A stretch of DNA of 64,000 nt from Candidatus Zixiibacteriota bacterium (GCA_024641335.1 JAHEDG010000012.1:1-64000), one strand, 5' to 3'. Shown: positions 49,814 to 61,250, counted from the stretch's first letter. The notes: generated from the letters alone by a model not told the origin. A program made the numbers and translations.

Positions 49814-50533
49814 TCAGATCGATTTGCCGGCCAGCTTCAACGGATCGTCGACCGAGAACTTCTCCTTTTGGATGAAGCATTCGGCATACCTGACCCCGAT
49901 CATATAGCCGTACTGACGATTCCTGATCTCCATATAATCGAAAATGTTCCGGGCGGGAGGATAAACCTCGCGCTGATCCGGCTTCTCCTCGAACTGGGTC
50001 TTGTAGCAGGCGACAGCCTCGCACTTACGTTGGAACTGCTCGCTGATATCGACTACAAAGGTCGGGGGCACGTCGTGGAAGGAGCTCGAATAGATGATTT
50101 TCCTCGGACGATATGGCTCGCCCCCTATCGGCATCTTACCCAGCCCAGCCAGAAAACATCCCCGATAGCCGATCTGGGAGGCGGTCGAGTGATCCGGATG
50201 ACGCTGCTCCCAATAGGGCAAAATGACAAGTTCGGGTTTTGTCCGGCGAATCACTTCGGCTACTTTAAGGGCGTTCTCCTGGGTGTCGTAGAGCCCGGCA
50301 TCAGGAAGCTCCAGATTGTGACGGTATTTTATACCCATGACCTGCCCGGCACATTCGGCCTCGTCGGCTCTGCTATCAGCGTCGCCGCGGGAGCCGGATT
50401 CTCCGGCTGTAAGATCGAGTATTCCCACAGCGTAATCCAAATCGACGAATTTAATAATCGTGCCGCCGCAGACTATTTCGGTATCGTCGCGGTGGGCGGC
50501 TATGGCCAGAACGTCAAGTTTGATATTATCCAT
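49814..50533 (-). CDS. bshB1: Bacillithiol biosynthesis deacetylase BshB1
   Basis: LAIAAHRDDTEIVCGGTI, DLTAGESGSRGDADSRADEA, RHPDHSTAS; adjacent to bshA. Confidence 0.93.
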   Translation of the reverse strand: MDNIKLDVLAIAAHRDDTEIVCGGTIIKFVDLDYAVGILDLTAGESGSRGDADSRADEAECAGQVMGIKYRHNLELPDAGLYDTQENALKVAEVIRRTKPELVILPYWEQRHPDHSTASQIGYRGCFLAGLGKMPIGGEPYRPRKIIYSSSFHDVPPTFVVDISEQFQRKCEAVACYKTQFEEKPDQREVYPPARNIFDYMEIRNRQYGYMIGVRYAECFIQKEKFSVDDPLKLAGKSI

Positions 50534-51650
50534 CAGCCAGGACCTCTTGATAGAGTGAATAATATTCCTTTATGATTTTTTCGGTGTTGAATTTTTCGAC
50601 CGCGATCCTCCTGGCGTTCAAAGACATTTTCCGATGCATCTCCGTATCAGACAGTATCTCTATCGATCTGCGAGCCATTGCCCCGATATCGCCTACGGGC
50701 TCCAGGTATCCGGTTTGACCGTCGCTGACCAGTTCGGGCAGGCCACCCACAATCGAGCCGACTACCGGCACTCCGCAGGCCATAGCTTCGAGAGCGGCCA
50801 ATCCGAAGGCTTCTGAGCCGGACGGCAGCAGGAAGAGATCGGCTTTGCAAAGAACCGACTCGACCATATCCTGCCCGCCGAGAAAGATGACTCTGTCTTT
50901 CAATCCCAAATCGGCGGCCAGCGACAGGATATTGGGAGCGTCAGGACCGTCGCCGACCAAGAGAAGTTTCGATGGTAAGCGCCTGTTAACGGTATCGAAT
51001 ATTTTAATAACATCGGCCGTGTTTTTTACCGGTCTATAATTGGACATGTGAACGATTATCTTTTCATTCGGGCCGGCAAACTCGGATCGGTCGCAGCCTT
51101 TTTGATCGGGCTTGAATCTGGAGATATCGACAAAATTGGGGATCATTTTGATCTCTTTGGTGATGCCGAACGATTCTTTGGTTCTGTCGACAATATATTT
51201 GCTGACCGTAGTCAAAGCGTCGGAAACCTCCATGGAGAACTTGGTGACCGAATAAAAGGACGGGTGCTGTCCGACGAGAGTAATATCGGTTCCATGCAGG
51301 GTGGTAATCAATTTGGGAGCGTCGGCGCCGAGAATCTGCTTGGCCAGATAACCGCTGATGGCGTGAGGTATGGCGTAATGAACATGGATTATATCGAGCC
51401 CGACCCTTTTGGATTCTTCGGCCAGCCTGGTCGCCAGAGAAAGAGTATACGGCGGATACTTGAACAACGGATAGTTGGAAACCTCGACCTCATGGAATAT
51501 GAAGTTGGAGTCGAATCCAGTCAGCCGGAAAGGCAAAGCGTAGGAGAAGAAATGCACCTCGACTCCCATAGCGGACAGCGCCAATCCCAGCTCCGAGGCA
51601 ACAACTCCGGAACCTCCCTTAACCGGATAGCATACGATTCCGACTTTCAT
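50526..51650 (-). CDS. bshA: N-acetyl-alpha-D-glucosaminyl L-malate synthase BshA
   Basis: MKVGIVCYPVKGGSGVVASELGLALS, HVHYAIPHAISGYLAKQIL, LHGTDITLVG, HMSNYRPVKN. Confidence 0.95.
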   Translation of the reverse strand: MKVGIVCYPVKGGSGVVASELGLALSAMGVEVHFFSYALPFRLTGFDSNFIFHEVEVSNYPLFKYPPYTLSLATRLAEESKRVGLDIIHVHYAIPHAISGYLAKQILGADAPKLITTLHGTDITLVGQHPSFYSVTKFSMEVSDALTTVSKYIVDRTKESFGITKEIKMIPNFVDISRFKPDQKGCDRSEFAGPNEKIIVHMSNYRPVKNTADVIKIFDTVNRRLPSKLLLVGDGPDAPNILSLAADLGLKDRVIFLGGQDMVESVLCKADLFLLPSGSEAFGLAALEAMACGVPVVGSIVGGLPELVSDGQTGYLEPVGDIGAMARRSIEILSDTEMHRKMSLNARRIAVEKFNTEKIIKEYYSLYQEVLADG

Positions 51651-51652
51651 GA

Positions 51653-53275
51653 TTATATCTCTATTATCTGATGCCCGGACGATTCCATATCGAGCTGGTC
51701 ATCTATGAGCTTGAAAATACCGTGACCGAATTTATTAATAAAATAAAGCGGCGATAGAACTCTCTCCTGAAATCTCCCCGCGGGAAACATGAAACCGGCG
51801 GCCCGATGTATCTGGTCCTTCACGGTATCGTGACGTTTTTTATGAACAGAGAACAGTTTTTTGGAAAGATGATTGAACTCGTGGTCGATTCTTTTTTGAG
51901 CATGCTCGATAGCCTGATGACTTCCCGGATCGCTTTTTTTCAGCGGCTCGGCGAGATCGACTAACTTATTTTCTATTTCACGTCTCATGGATTCGGTCTC
52001 GTCCTGAATGACGGCGGGGAAATTAGCCTTGATGACCCGGCTGATTTCATGCTCGGTATCGTTATATAAGGATACAAAATCAAGCGATAGTTTTTCGAAA
52101 TTCCTCTTGATCTGCGGTTCCATGACCGAGGAGAACAGGCGGGGCCTGATGACCGGCCAGGGAATATCGAGAAAGTTAAACAGCGGTTCGATCTGGGCAA
52201 AATAGGCGGCCTCAGACGGCCCCACGATTTGGGCGATAGTGGGAAAAGCGAAACATTGCGCAGCCGGTCGAAGGCAGACATTTGGTGAGAAGCTCTCCGG
52301 TCGGCTTTCGAGAATCTCCAGCAATTTTTCCTCTGAAAATCCAATATCATCATCCTGAAGACGGTATTGGACGTTGTCCCAGAGGATGTTTTTTCTCCCC
52401 TTTTCATTCAGGAAAAGATTCAGGCTGTCTTTGGTTTTGTGGACCTGACGATGATATCCGTCGGCCATAATCCGGCCGGACCGTGACTCGAACAGGTCGA
52501 AGATTTCAGCGTGATTTTCGATTTCCCTTTTGAACACCGGCAAAAAGACCCGTTTCATGCCGGGGAAATTGGGGTCCACCGGAATTACCCCGAAATCCCC
52601 CATAGTATTTAGAAACATCGAAAGGAAAGCGGCGGAGATACTCCGACCCGATCGATAGCTATCCTTGATTGAATCCATCACATCGGGAGTAAACTCGGTT
52701 TCGATAAGATTGCCTTTAACGGTTTCGATGAAGGAAACGATATTATCATCAAGAACAGTTTCAGCCATAGGAGCTCCGTAAAACGGACTAAGCGGCTGGT
52801 AGGATACGTCGGCACATTGGCCGGATCGATCGAGAAAGCGGGCGGTTTTAATCTCGTCAAAATCGTGATCATCGGTAGCTATCCAGAAACAGGGAACAAC
52901 CGGGCGACCGAGTTCGGCCTCCAGTTGCGAGGCCAGCTTGCGGGCGGTCAGAGCCTTGATAACGGTATACATCGGGCCCAATAGCATGCCGGCCTGCTGA
53001 CCGGCAAAAACCACCAGGGAATCCGGACTGGAGAGCTTATCCAAATTTCTCTTTAATTCCGGGGAAATATCATAATCCGATAGAGATTTTTCAATAATGG
53101 AGGTGATTTCGGTTCGCCTGAATGATTTTTTATCGATAGTTTCGGCGGCATCCAGATATGAGGTTTTGCTTTTGAAATCGTATTTGAAGAAGGGGAGGGA
53201 GGATTTCGAACTGTTGATGAAATCCAGAAAAAGACGTGTATTTCCGGTAAGGTTGTTAAAATCGACTGATATCAT
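51653..53275 (-). CDS. bshC: Bacillithiol biosynthesis cysteine-adding enzyme BshC
   Basis: VVFAGQQAGMLLGPMYTVIKALTARKLA, PCFWIATDDHDFDEI, SPNVCLRPAAQCFAFPTIAQIVGPSEAAYFAQ. Confidence 0.95.
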   Translation of the reverse strand: MISVDFNNLTGNTRLFLDFINSSKSSLPFFKYDFKSKTSYLDAAETIDKKSFRRTEITSIIEKSLSDYDISPELKRNLDKLSSPDSLVVFAGQQAGMLLGPMYTVIKALTARKLASQLEAELGRPVVPCFWIATDDHDFDEIKTARFLDRSGQCADVSYQPLSPFYGAPMAETVLDDNIVSFIETVKGNLIETEFTPDVMDSIKDSYRSGRSISAAFLSMFLNTMGDFGVIPVDPNFPGMKRVFLPVFKREIENHAEIFDLFESRSGRIMADGYHRQVHKTKDSLNLFLNEKGRKNILWDNVQYRLQDDDIGFSEEKLLEILESRPESFSPNVCLRPAAQCFAFPTIAQIVGPSEAAYFAQIEPLFNFLDIPWPVIRPRLFSSVMEPQIKRNFEKLSLDFVSLYNDTEHEISRVIKANFPAVIQDETESMRREIENKLVDLAEPLKKSDPGSHQAIEHAQKRIDHEFNHLSKKLFSVHKKRHDTVKDQIHRAAGFMFPAGRFQERVLSPLYFINKFGHGIFKLIDDQLDMESSGHQIIEI

Positions 53276-53277
53276 TA

Positions 53278-56200
53278 TCAGTCATCAACCGTCAAACCAT
53301 CAACCGAGGTTCCCGGAGTATGCCCGACTATTGATTTTTTCCTGTTTCCGGTAAAAAAAGCAACCATATCATCCAACAATGTATAAACAACAGGAACGAC
53401 GATCAAAGTCAACAGAGTCGACGATGTCAGACCTCCGATGATGGCCTGTGCCATGGGAGCCCGGAATTCCGCGCCCGGACCTACCCCAAGGGCGAGGGGA
53501 ATCATAGCCAGAATCATGGAAAGTGAGGTCATCAAAATGGGTCGAAGTCTTATGGATCCCGCCTTCAGGATCGCTTCGGTTCTATCGACACCCTTCGCCC
53601 GCGCCTGTTTGATAAAATCTATAAGCAGGATAGCGTTTTTGGTGACCAGCCCCATTAGAAAGACTATACCTATCAACGACATGATCGATATCGCCGATCG
53701 AAAAACCAACAAGGCGAGAATAGCGCCGACGGGCGCCATGACCAGCGACATGCCCATAGCAAACGGATCGAGGAAGGATTCGAATTGGGAGGCCAGGAGT
53801 AGATAAATGAATATGACAGCCAGCATCAGGGTGATCCCTATCTGTCCGAACGATTCCTGCATAATTTCCGATTCGCCGACCGGGGCGACGATATAACCGG
53901 TCGGAATATTGACCGCTTCCATTTTTTCGGCGACGTAACTATTTATATCGCCCAAAGTATAACCGGTCGCCGGGTTAGCGGTCATCCTGATTTCTCTTTG
54001 ACGTTCGAAACGTCTTACTTCGGTAGGGGCTTTTTCTTCGATAACCCTGGCAACCTGCCTTAACGGAATCGACATATCGGCGCCCCGATTTTTTTTCTCG
54101 GAGTTGATATAGATATTATTCAAATTTTCGATACTGGTCCGGTAGGATGGGGCGAGCCGTACCCTGATATCGTATTCCTCGTCACCTTCCTTGAGGCGGC
54201 CAACCCTGGCGCCATCAACCAGGTTCCTGACAGTCATAGCGATTGGCATCACGCTCAGGCCAAGATCCTTGGCCATGCCTCTATCCACGACGACCTGGTA
54301 TTCCGACCTGGACTGTTTTTCGCTGTTATCAATATCCACCGCACCCGGCGTTTCCTTTAAAATCTGTTCCAATGATGCCGCCAGGATTTTGATCCTGTCA
54401 TAATCAGGACCTCGGATAGAATACTGCACCAAACCTCCCGCGCCGCCATGCGCCGGCTCCGGGGCCACACTAAATGATACGCCCGGCACAGCAGCCAATT
54501 CATCGCGCAGGATATCGATAATTTCAAAGGCAGTCAAATCACGTTCACTCTTATCTGTCAGTTTGACGTAAATCTGACCCTCGTTAATAGGGGTAAGACC
54601 GCCACCGAGAGTCAGAAGCTGGTTTTTGACAACATCCTTATGTGATCCGATAATAGACTCGAGCTGCCCGGCCAACTCCGAGGATCTTTCGAGACTCGAA
54701 CCGGCCATAGTCTTGAAATCGACGAATAACTGGGCCTGATCAGCTTTGGGGGAGAATTCGACGCCGAGAAATTTAACAAGGTAAAGTGATAATACAAATC
54801 CTCCTATGGCGATAAGTAAAGTAATTATTCTGTTATTCAATGTCCAGGCAAGCGTGGTATGATAAATATCTCCGAATCTCTTAAAAATATAATTCCAATA
54901 GTACAAAACCGCGGTGACTGGATTTCCCGATCCATGCTTCAACGGTTTTTCTTTTTCCAGGAATTTCGAGGCCAGCATCGGAGTAAGTGTGAAAGCCACA
55001 AACAGCGAAACCAGTACAGCCACCGCGATGGTCATACCGAACTGATAGAAGAATCGTCCGATAATGCCGGACATGAAAGCCACCGGCAAAAACACGACCA
55101 CGACTGAAAAAGTGGTGGCCATAACCGCCAGGCCTATTTCGGCCGTGCCTGCTTTGGCCGCCTCCGCGCGGGATTTGCCCATATCGAGATGCCTGTAAAT
55201 GTTTTCGATAACCACAATGGCGTCATCGATAAGCAATCCTACGGCCAGCGACAGAGCCATCAGCGACATCATATTCAATGTAAATCCGAGAGCCTTCATA
55301 GCGGTAAAGGTCGCGATTATAGATGTGGGTATCGCTATAGCTGTTATTATGGTCGACGGCATATTGGCGAGGAACAGAAATATCGCCAGGATAGCCAGAG
55401 CCCCGGCGAAGAAAATGGTCACCTGGACATCATGCAATGATTCTTCGATAAATACCGAGTTATCCAGCGCTACCTCGGCCTTGACACCGGCGGGCAGGAT
55501 TTGATTAATTTCCGTAAGCCGTTGGCGCACTTTGGCGGCAAGATCTACCACGTTGGCGCCGGATTGGCTTCTTATATCCAGAGTAATCGCGTCTTTCTTC
55601 GAGTACCGGGCAAGACTTCGCCGCTCGGCCACTGTATCCAGAACAGTCGCGATTTCGCTCAACCGTATCGGTTTGCCGTTTATATTTTTCACTATAACAT
55701 CTTTAATATCATCGATACTCTCGAACCGTCCCATGGTTCGGACAAGAGTCTCGCTCGGTCCCTGGTTTAGGTGTCCGCCGGGAAGTTCGATATTCGAGCC
55801 CGATATGGCGAATGAGATATCATTGAATGATATCTCCCTGGCGTTCATGGCGTCGAGATCCAGAAGCGCCTGGAACTCCCTCTCGCTTCCGCCCAGAATC
55901 GAGACCGATCCAACACCCTCCACAGATTCAAGTCGTTCCCTGACGACTTTATCCGCAAGCGATGTCAATTCTCTCGGGGAACGATCTCCGGCCATGACAA
56001 CAGACATTATGGCTTTAGCCAGCGGATCCAACTTCTGCACGACGGGATCTTCGATATCCTTCGGCAAATCGGAACGGATCGAAGCTATTTTTTCCCGGAC
56101 ATCCTGTGTCGCGACTATCCCATCGGTTTCCAAAGTGAACTGGGCGAAAACGAACGATACCCCCTCGCTCGATCTCGACTCAATATGCTTGACACCGGCG

Positions 56201-56421
56201 ATCGGGTTTATGGCGTCCTCGATTTTTCTGGTAATATCGTTGGCTACCGCTTCGGGGCCGGCTCCTGGATAAATAGTGGTAACAGTCACAAAGGGGAAAT
56301 CGACATCGGGGAAAAGATCGACGTCCATGCGGCTATAAGAAACCACACCCAATACGATCAAGGCTGTGATGACCATGGTGGTGAAAACAGGCCGCTTTAC
56401 GGATAAATCGGATATATACAT
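53278..56421 (-). CDS. RND efflux transporter permease (AcrB/MdtB-type)
   Basis: 1047 aa; [60 protein letters not shown]. Confidence 0.96.
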   Translation of the reverse strand: MYISDLSVKRPVFTTMVITALIVLGVVSYSRMDVDLFPDVDFPFVTVTTIYPGAGPEAVANDITRKIEDAINPIAGVKHIESRSSEGVSFVFAQFTLETDGIVATQDVREKIASIRSDLPKDIEDPVVQKLDPLAKAIMSVVMAGDRSPRELTSLADKVVRERLESVEGVGSVSILGGSEREFQALLDLDAMNAREISFNDISFAISGSNIELPGGHLNQGPSETLVRTMGRFESIDDIKDVIVKNINGKPIRLSEIATVLDTVAERRSLARYSKKDAITLDIRSQSGANVVDLAAKVRQRLTEINQILPAGVKAEVALDNSVFIEESLHDVQVTIFFAGALAILAIFLFLANMPSTIITAIAIPTSIIATFTAMKALGFTLNMMSLMALSLAVGLLIDDAIVVIENIYRHLDMGKSRAEAAKAGTAEIGLAVMATTFSVVVVFLPVAFMSGIIGRFFYQFGMTIAVAVLVSLFVAFTLTPMLASKFLEKEKPLKHGSGNPVTAVLYYWNYIFKRFGDIYHTTLAWTLNNRIITLLIAIGGFVLSLYLVKFLGVEFSPKADQAQLFVDFKTMAGSSLERSSELAGQLESIIGSHKDVVKNQLLTLGGGLTPINEGQIYVKLTDKSERDLTAFEIIDILRDELAAVPGVSFSVAPEPAHGGAGGLVQYSIRGPDYDRIKILAASLEQILKETPGAVDIDNSEKQSRSEYQVVVDRGMAKDLGLSVMPIAMTVRNLVDGARVGRLKEGDEEYDIRVRLAPSYRTSIENLNNIYINSEKKNRGADMSIPLRQVARVIEEKAPTEVRRFERQREIRMTANPATGYTLGDINSYVAEKMEAVNIPTGYIVAPVGESEIMQESFGQIGITLMLAVIFIYLLLASQFESFLDPFAMGMSLVMAPVGAILALLVFRSAISIMSLIGIVFLMGLVTKNAILLIDFIKQARAKGVDRTEAILKAGSIRLRPILMTSLSMILAMIPLALGVGPGAEFRAPMAQAIIGGLTSSTLLTLIVVPVVYTLLDDMVAFFTGNRKKSIVGHTPGTSVDGLTVDD

Positions 56422-56424
56422 ATA

Positions 56425-57507
56425 TTACCCTTCGGACTCCGGTATCGCCCTTTTGGAGTTTTCCACTGAGCTATCGAGTAGATTTGAGATTTTGACCAGG
56501 GTTCCGTCCTCGATCAGGTTGCGGCCGACGACCACAACAGTGTCTCCGGGAGAAGCTCCCGATATTACCTGGGCAAGCTCCTTTGTCGATTCGCCTATGG
56601 TAACCGTTCGCTCCACAGCCCGATCTCCGGACAGCATAAACAGTTTGTGAACTCCTTCGACCGAGAACACCGCTTCCCGGGGAACAGCGGGAACGTTTTT
56701 CAACTCCAATACAGTCAGCTCGGCCCGGGCAAACATACCGGGGATCAACTCACCTTTCGGATTCGGTATTTTCACTTCGATCCTGAAAAGTCTGGTTTGA
56801 GGATCGGCGGAACGGGCGGTTTCGATAACCTTCCCTGTATATTCTTCGAAGAGCTTTTCTTTTGAATCCACGGTGATAATAGCTTTATCACCGTTTTTGA
56901 TAATGGCCGCGCCCCGGCTATCGACAAACAACGTCAACCGCATGAAATCCGTTCTGGCGACGGTCGCGAGGGGTATTCCCATAGGAGCATACTCCCCGAT
57001 ATTTACGGAAATGTCGGTCAGGATACCGGAGATGGGGCTGGTAAGCTCTACCTGCTGACGTGCCGACGCGAAGTTAGCCTCGGCCACCTCGAGGCCTGTT
57101 CTGGCTCCGATATAAGCCTGCTCGGAAACAGCCCCCTGCTGATAAAGTTTGGCCATCTTATCAAAATTATCCCTGGCCTGCAACACAACCGCCCGAGACT
57201 GATTATAATGAGATGCCATCCCGTTTTTATCCAATAATATCACGGGAGCGCCGGCTTTTACTTCGCTACCCTCTTTGACAGGTAATTCGACTACGGCCTC
57301 GGGAATAGAGGCGAAAATCTGGGCCTGTTGTTCTCCTTCAAGAGTGCCGGAGTAGGTCATCTTCACTGAAATATCGTTAGATTCGACTTCAGCTATGGTT
57401 ACCGGTACAGCTTTTTCCTTATGCGCAACTTCAGTATCGTTGCCGCCGCAGGAGATAAGAACCGCCGCCGAGCCGATTATCAAGAAGAACGCCATTAATT
57501 TTCTCAT
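56425..57507 (-). CDS. RND periplasmic adaptor (membrane fusion) lipoprotein
   Basis: Lipobox LISC; SPISGILTDISVNIGEYAPMG; adjacent to RND permease. Confidence 0.94.
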   Translation of the reverse strand: MRKLMAFFLIIGSAAVLISCGGNDTEVAHKEKAVPVTIAEVESNDISVKMTYSGTLEGEQQAQIFASIPEAVVELPVKEGSEVKAGAPVILLDKNGMASHYNQSRAVVLQARDNFDKMAKLYQQGAVSEQAYIGARTGLEVAEANFASARQQVELTSPISGILTDISVNIGEYAPMGIPLATVARTDFMRLTLFVDSRGAAIIKNGDKAIITVDSKEKLFEEYTGKVIETARSADPQTRLFRIEVKIPNPKGELIPGMFARAELTVLELKNVPAVPREAVFSVEGVHKLFMLSGDRAVERTVTIGESTKELAQVISGASPGDTVVVVGRNLIEDGTLVKISNLLDSSVENSKRAIPESEG

Positions 57508-57525
57508 GATTACCTCAAATCTTTC

Positions 57526-58914
57526 CTAAAACAGCTCTATTTCCCGGCCGAGAGATCTCATCAGCAAAGCGTAACTGACCGCCAGATCATGAAAAGCCAT
57601 TGCCCTGTTTATCTCCGCGCTGGATAACGACAATCTGGCGTCGGCGACCTCAAGCTGGGTACCGACACCGCTTTCGTAGCGTACGTTGGAGATGCTCAAT
57701 CCGCGCCGGGCCAATTCCACAGCATCCCCCTGAGCCGAAAACCTCTGCCTGGCTTCATTGTATCGTCCGAAACCGGCCTTAAAATCGAGAACCATATTTT
57801 TAATTACCGCTTCTTCCTTAAGTTCGCTCTGAATCATTTCTATTTTCGCCTGTTTAACTTTGCTCGGCGTGCGCCAGGAATCGAAAATGGGCACCGAGAG
57901 CATAATAACACTGTTTAACGAACGGTCCCATTTTTTTTCGAAAACGCTTCCCCGATCGAATTGCGACTGGTATTGCAGGCTCGATGAGAAAAACAGGCTC
58001 GGCCTGTAGCCGGCCCTGGCGATCGAGATCATCTGTTTATTCAGCGAAGTTTGGAACGAAACCAATTTGACTTCAGGTCTGTTTCCCTTTAATTCGAGCA
58101 CCGCGTCTTCTGTGGATATGGGAGGGATGACGAAAAGATTGGAATCCATATCGGCATCCAGTTCAATTTGAATATCGGTATCGAACCCGAGCATATTTTT
58201 TAGGGCATTTTCGGCGACTTCGGCGTCGGTCCTGGCCTTGATAAGCATCGGTTCGACGTTAGCCACTCCGACTCTGGCCCGAAGATAATCGTATTCCGCT
58301 ACCATACCTTGATCATATAGTTTGCCCACGACCTCGAGATTTTCGCTGGCAAGGCCGAAAGATTCTTCATTAACCCTGTAAAGCTCCCTGGCCAGCAAGG
58401 CGCCGTAGAAACTTGTAAAAACCCTGATTTTCAAATCCTGGCGGGCCTGGCGGACCATCTCGGCAGTCATTTTTTTATAAATTCTGGCGATTTTCAGCGC
58501 GGTGATTGTCCTGCCTCCGGAATAGAGAGGCTGTGTCAGAGTCAAATCGGCGACATAGCTATTTTCAGTACCGAATTTAAAGGTGACAACCTCATCCCCC
58601 ATCTGGAAAACGCCGGTAGGTATCTCCCAATTTCGCAGAAATCGCATTCCACCGGTAATCTGGGGCAAAGCGCCGGAAACCGCTTCCACAACCAGGCTGT
58701 TGGCTTTATCTGTCTCTCTGGTGGCGGCAAGATAGGTCTCGTCCTCCCGCAACGCTCGATTGACCGCGTACTTGAGATCGATTTTAATGGTTTCGGCCGC
58801 AGAGAAGGACGCAGGTAAGTATATCAGTATCATCCCGACAATCACGGTTTTCAAAGAGATTTCCTTTATGACTTTTATCATATCTTTCATTTCGCCTACA
58901 ATAAATCGGGCCAC
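57526..58914 (-). CDS. TolC-family outer membrane efflux protein
   Basis: TLTQPLYSGGRTITALKIA, coiled-coil pattern; start codon uncertain (M at 58881 possible). Confidence 0.93.
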   Translation of the reverse strand: MARFIVGEMKDMIKVIKEISLKTVIVGMILIYLPASFSAAETIKIDLKYAVNRALREDETYLAATRETDKANSLVVEAVSGALPQITGGMRFLRNWEIPTGVFQMGDEVVTFKFGTENSYVADLTLTQPLYSGGRTITALKIARIYKKMTAEMVRQARQDLKIRVFTSFYGALLARELYRVNEESFGLASENLEVVGKLYDQGMVAEYDYLRARVGVANVEPMLIKARTDAEVAENALKNMLGFDTDIQIELDADMDSNLFVIPPISTEDAVLELKGNRPEVKLVSFQTSLNKQMISIARAGYRPSLFFSSSLQYQSQFDRGSVFEKKWDRSLNSVIMLSVPIFDSWRTPSKVKQAKIEMIQSELKEEAVIKNMVLDFKAGFGRYNEARQRFSAQGDAVELARRGLSISNVRYESGVGTQLEVADARLSLSSAEINRAMAFHDLAVSYALLMRSLGREIELF

Positions 58915-58967
58915 AGCCCGTATTTTGATAGGAACTACGAATAATCCTCAAAAAGTTGCAGGTTTTC

Positions 58968-59450
58968 CTAAATCAAGGCGGAAATTTTGCTTTTCAAGAG
59001 ATTAAAATCAAATTTTGAGACCTCATCCACCTCACTAACCCTATGTCTGACAATCCCTTCATCGTCAACAACAAAGACGGTGAAGTGTACGCCTGGCTTG
59101 GGATCGGAGCTGTTCACTACGTAAAATTTTCTGGAAACAACCATCCCGTTATCGGAAAGCACCGGGTAGGAAAGCTCCAGTTCCTCTTTCATTTGACTTA
59201 ATTTGCTGATTTTTTCGGGTGATACAGCTATTACTGATACAGGCAATCCCGACGCGGTTTCAGGCAACGCTGAATTAAGATCCTTAAGGTAGCTTTGTAC
59301 TCTGTCGGCCTGCTCATCTGAAAAGAAGCAAACGGCCGCAAAAGAATCCCGGATAAACTCTTTTAGGGATAAGATATTCCCCTGGGTATCGGGAAGGGAA
59401 AAATCCGGGGCCATAAATCCGGTTCTAATTACATTTACATTATCCATCAA
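58968..59450 (-). CDS. Peroxiredoxin-like (redoxin) protein lacking the canonical peroxidatic Cys
   Basis: APDFSLPDTQGNILSLKEF...FAAVCFFSDEQADRV...YPVLSDNGMVVSRKFYV; only one Cys, not at the T-x-x-C position. Confidence 0.75.
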   Translation of the reverse strand: MMDNVNVIRTGFMAPDFSLPDTQGNILSLKEFIRDSFAAVCFFSDEQADRVQSYLKDLNSALPETASGLPVSVIAVSPEKISKLSQMKEELELSYPVLSDNGMVVSRKFYVVNSSDPKPGVHFTVFVVDDEGIVRHRVSEVDEVSKFDFNLLKSKISALI

Positions 59451-59517
59451 ATCTCTCTTTGCGCGAACATTTCCAATTCGGAAATAAAATAATCGTGATT
59501 TTCACTGATGTCAACCG

Positions 59518-60483
59518 CTATAACCAGTCTTTTCGCTTAAAAAAGGCCAGGAGGCTGATAACAATCAGAGCCATCAGGCCCAGCACCATAAAATAGCTGC
59601 CGGGAATGTGCTTTTCCGGGAAATCGAGGTTCATTCCGTATATGCCGGAAATGACCGACAACGGCAGCAAAATAACTGTAAAAATAGTCAGGGTTTTCAT
59701 AATAGCGTTGGTCTTGTTCGATGTCATGGATAAGTAAACTTCCAGGATATTGGAAAGCAGTTCGTTGAAATTTTCAGCATGTTCGACCACGCTATTGATA
59801 TGGTCGTAGACGTCACGATAATATATCAAAGAATCCGATCCCACCAGCTTGTATTCGCCCCGGGAAAAACGCCAGAGAATCTGCCTCTGAGACGAGGCCA
59901 GCCTTCTCAAAGCCCCGATATCTTCTTTGAGCTCGAAGATTCTTTTCAAGATCTCCTGATCGGCCTGGCCGGAGAAAATACTCTCTTCGAGCTGGTCGAT
60001 AAATTTCTGGACCGCTTCTCGGACGTTTACAAATTCGTCGACCATATAGTCCAGGATAGTATGAAAGGCGAAATCCGCTCCTCTGGAGAGGACTCTTTCA
60101 TCTTTAAGGCATCGATTTCTGATTCTGTCCAGCACGGGGAAGGAATCGTTATGGATAGAAACTACATAATTTTTCCCAAAGAACAGGTCGATCTCCTTGG
60201 TTCCAAGTTCGCCCTCGCTTTTATAGTAAGACGTGTAGAAGACCAAAAAGAGGTAATTATCGAAAACATCGAGTTTGGGCAGTTCTTTTTCGGCGATAAC
60301 GTCCTCGATAACCAGTGGATGGAATTTAAAATCTGAGGTCAGGATATAGGCTTCTTCGTCCTCCGGTTTTTCGAGGTCGACCCAGAAGGTACAATCATGA
60401 TTGGCGGCCAGTTCTTTGAAATCGATCAGGCCGGCATGCTCCTTGACTCCTTCATCCGGATGATATGTAAGCGTTTTGATCAT
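59518..60483 (-). CDS. corA: CorA-family Mg/Co transporter
   Basis: C-terminal TVILLPLSVISGIYGMNLDFPEKH (GMN motif). Confidence 0.96.
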   Translation of the reverse strand: MIKTLTYHPDEGVKEHAGLIDFKELAANHDCTFWVDLEKPEDEEAYILTSDFKFHPLVIEDVIAEKELPKLDVFDNYLFLVFYTSYYKSEGELGTKEIDLFFGKNYVVSIHNDSFPVLDRIRNRCLKDERVLSRGADFAFHTILDYMVDEFVNVREAVQKFIDQLEESIFSGQADQEILKRIFELKEDIGALRRLASSQRQILWRFSRGEYKLVGSDSLIYYRDVYDHINSVVEHAENFNELLSNILEVYLSMTSNKTNAIMKTLTIFTVILLPLSVISGIYGMNLDFPEKHIPGSYFMVLGLMALIVISLLAFFKRKDWL

Positions 60484-61154
60484 TCGTCCTTACTCTCGAA
60501 AAACAGGCATTTTTTTTTAAGCCCGCAGTCCTGGCATTTGGGATTTGCGGGGCGACATAGAGTTCGGCCGTGCTGGATCATATTCAGATGCAGCTGATAT
60601 AGATCTACCGGCAATTTCTGTTCTCTGAACCAGTCATGCGCGCTCTCCGCAGATAGATTTTCCGGAATCAGGCCAAGCCTTTTGCTTATTCTATGAACAT
60701 GGGTATCCACAGGCATGGTATTTCTGCCCAGGGAAAACATCATGACACATGAAGCGGTTTTAGGGCCGACTCCATCGAAGGAAACAAGGTATTCCCAGAC
60801 TTCCGTGTCCGACATATCCTGAAGGAAAGTCAGGGAATAATCCGGAGACTTCAAACCGACCTGTTGCAGGATTTTTTTTATCCTTCGTGATTTCACCCCG
60901 GCCAGACCTCCGGTTTTGATAGTGTTCTCGATTACCACAGGCCGAGACGAAACGATATCGGCCCAGGCCGGAAATTTGGCCTTGAGGGCCCGGAAAGCCC
61001 GATCGCGATTGGTATCGTTTGTATTCTGGGAGAGGACAGTCAAAATGAGCTCCTCGGTCGGGTCACTGAATCTCGATTGTTTTTTGGCGCCATACATTCC
61101 CGCGAGTATTTTATCTATCGCCAGGGTTTTTGTTGTCAGCGCTCGCCGGTTCAT
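60480..61154 (-). CDS. nth: Endonuclease III-family HhH-GPD glycosylase
   Basis: LSQNTNDTNRDRAF, FDGVGPKTASCVM, PVDTHVHRI, CRPANPKCQDCGLKKKC 4Fe-4S. Confidence 0.93.
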   Translation of the reverse strand: MNRRALTTKTLAIDKILAGMYGAKKQSRFSDPTEELILTVLSQNTNDTNRDRAFRALKAKFPAWADIVSSRPVVIENTIKTGGLAGVKSRRIKKILQQVGLKSPDYSLTFLQDMSDTEVWEYLVSFDGVGPKTASCVMMFSLGRNTMPVDTHVHRISKRLGLIPENLSAESAHDWFREQKLPVDLYQLHLNMIQHGRTLCRPANPKCQDCGLKKKCLFFESKDE

Positions 61155-61250
61155 AACAAGGTCGGTAAAGTTAACTTCATAGGCACGTTTATGTCAATAT
61201 AAAAGGACTGCTTGATTATCTTTCCGTCATGACCCTGCCGATGGGGCTGA

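Noticed and set aside
55532-56272. 246-aa + ORF antisense to the RND permease
   Set aside because: Shadow ORF of a conserved gene.
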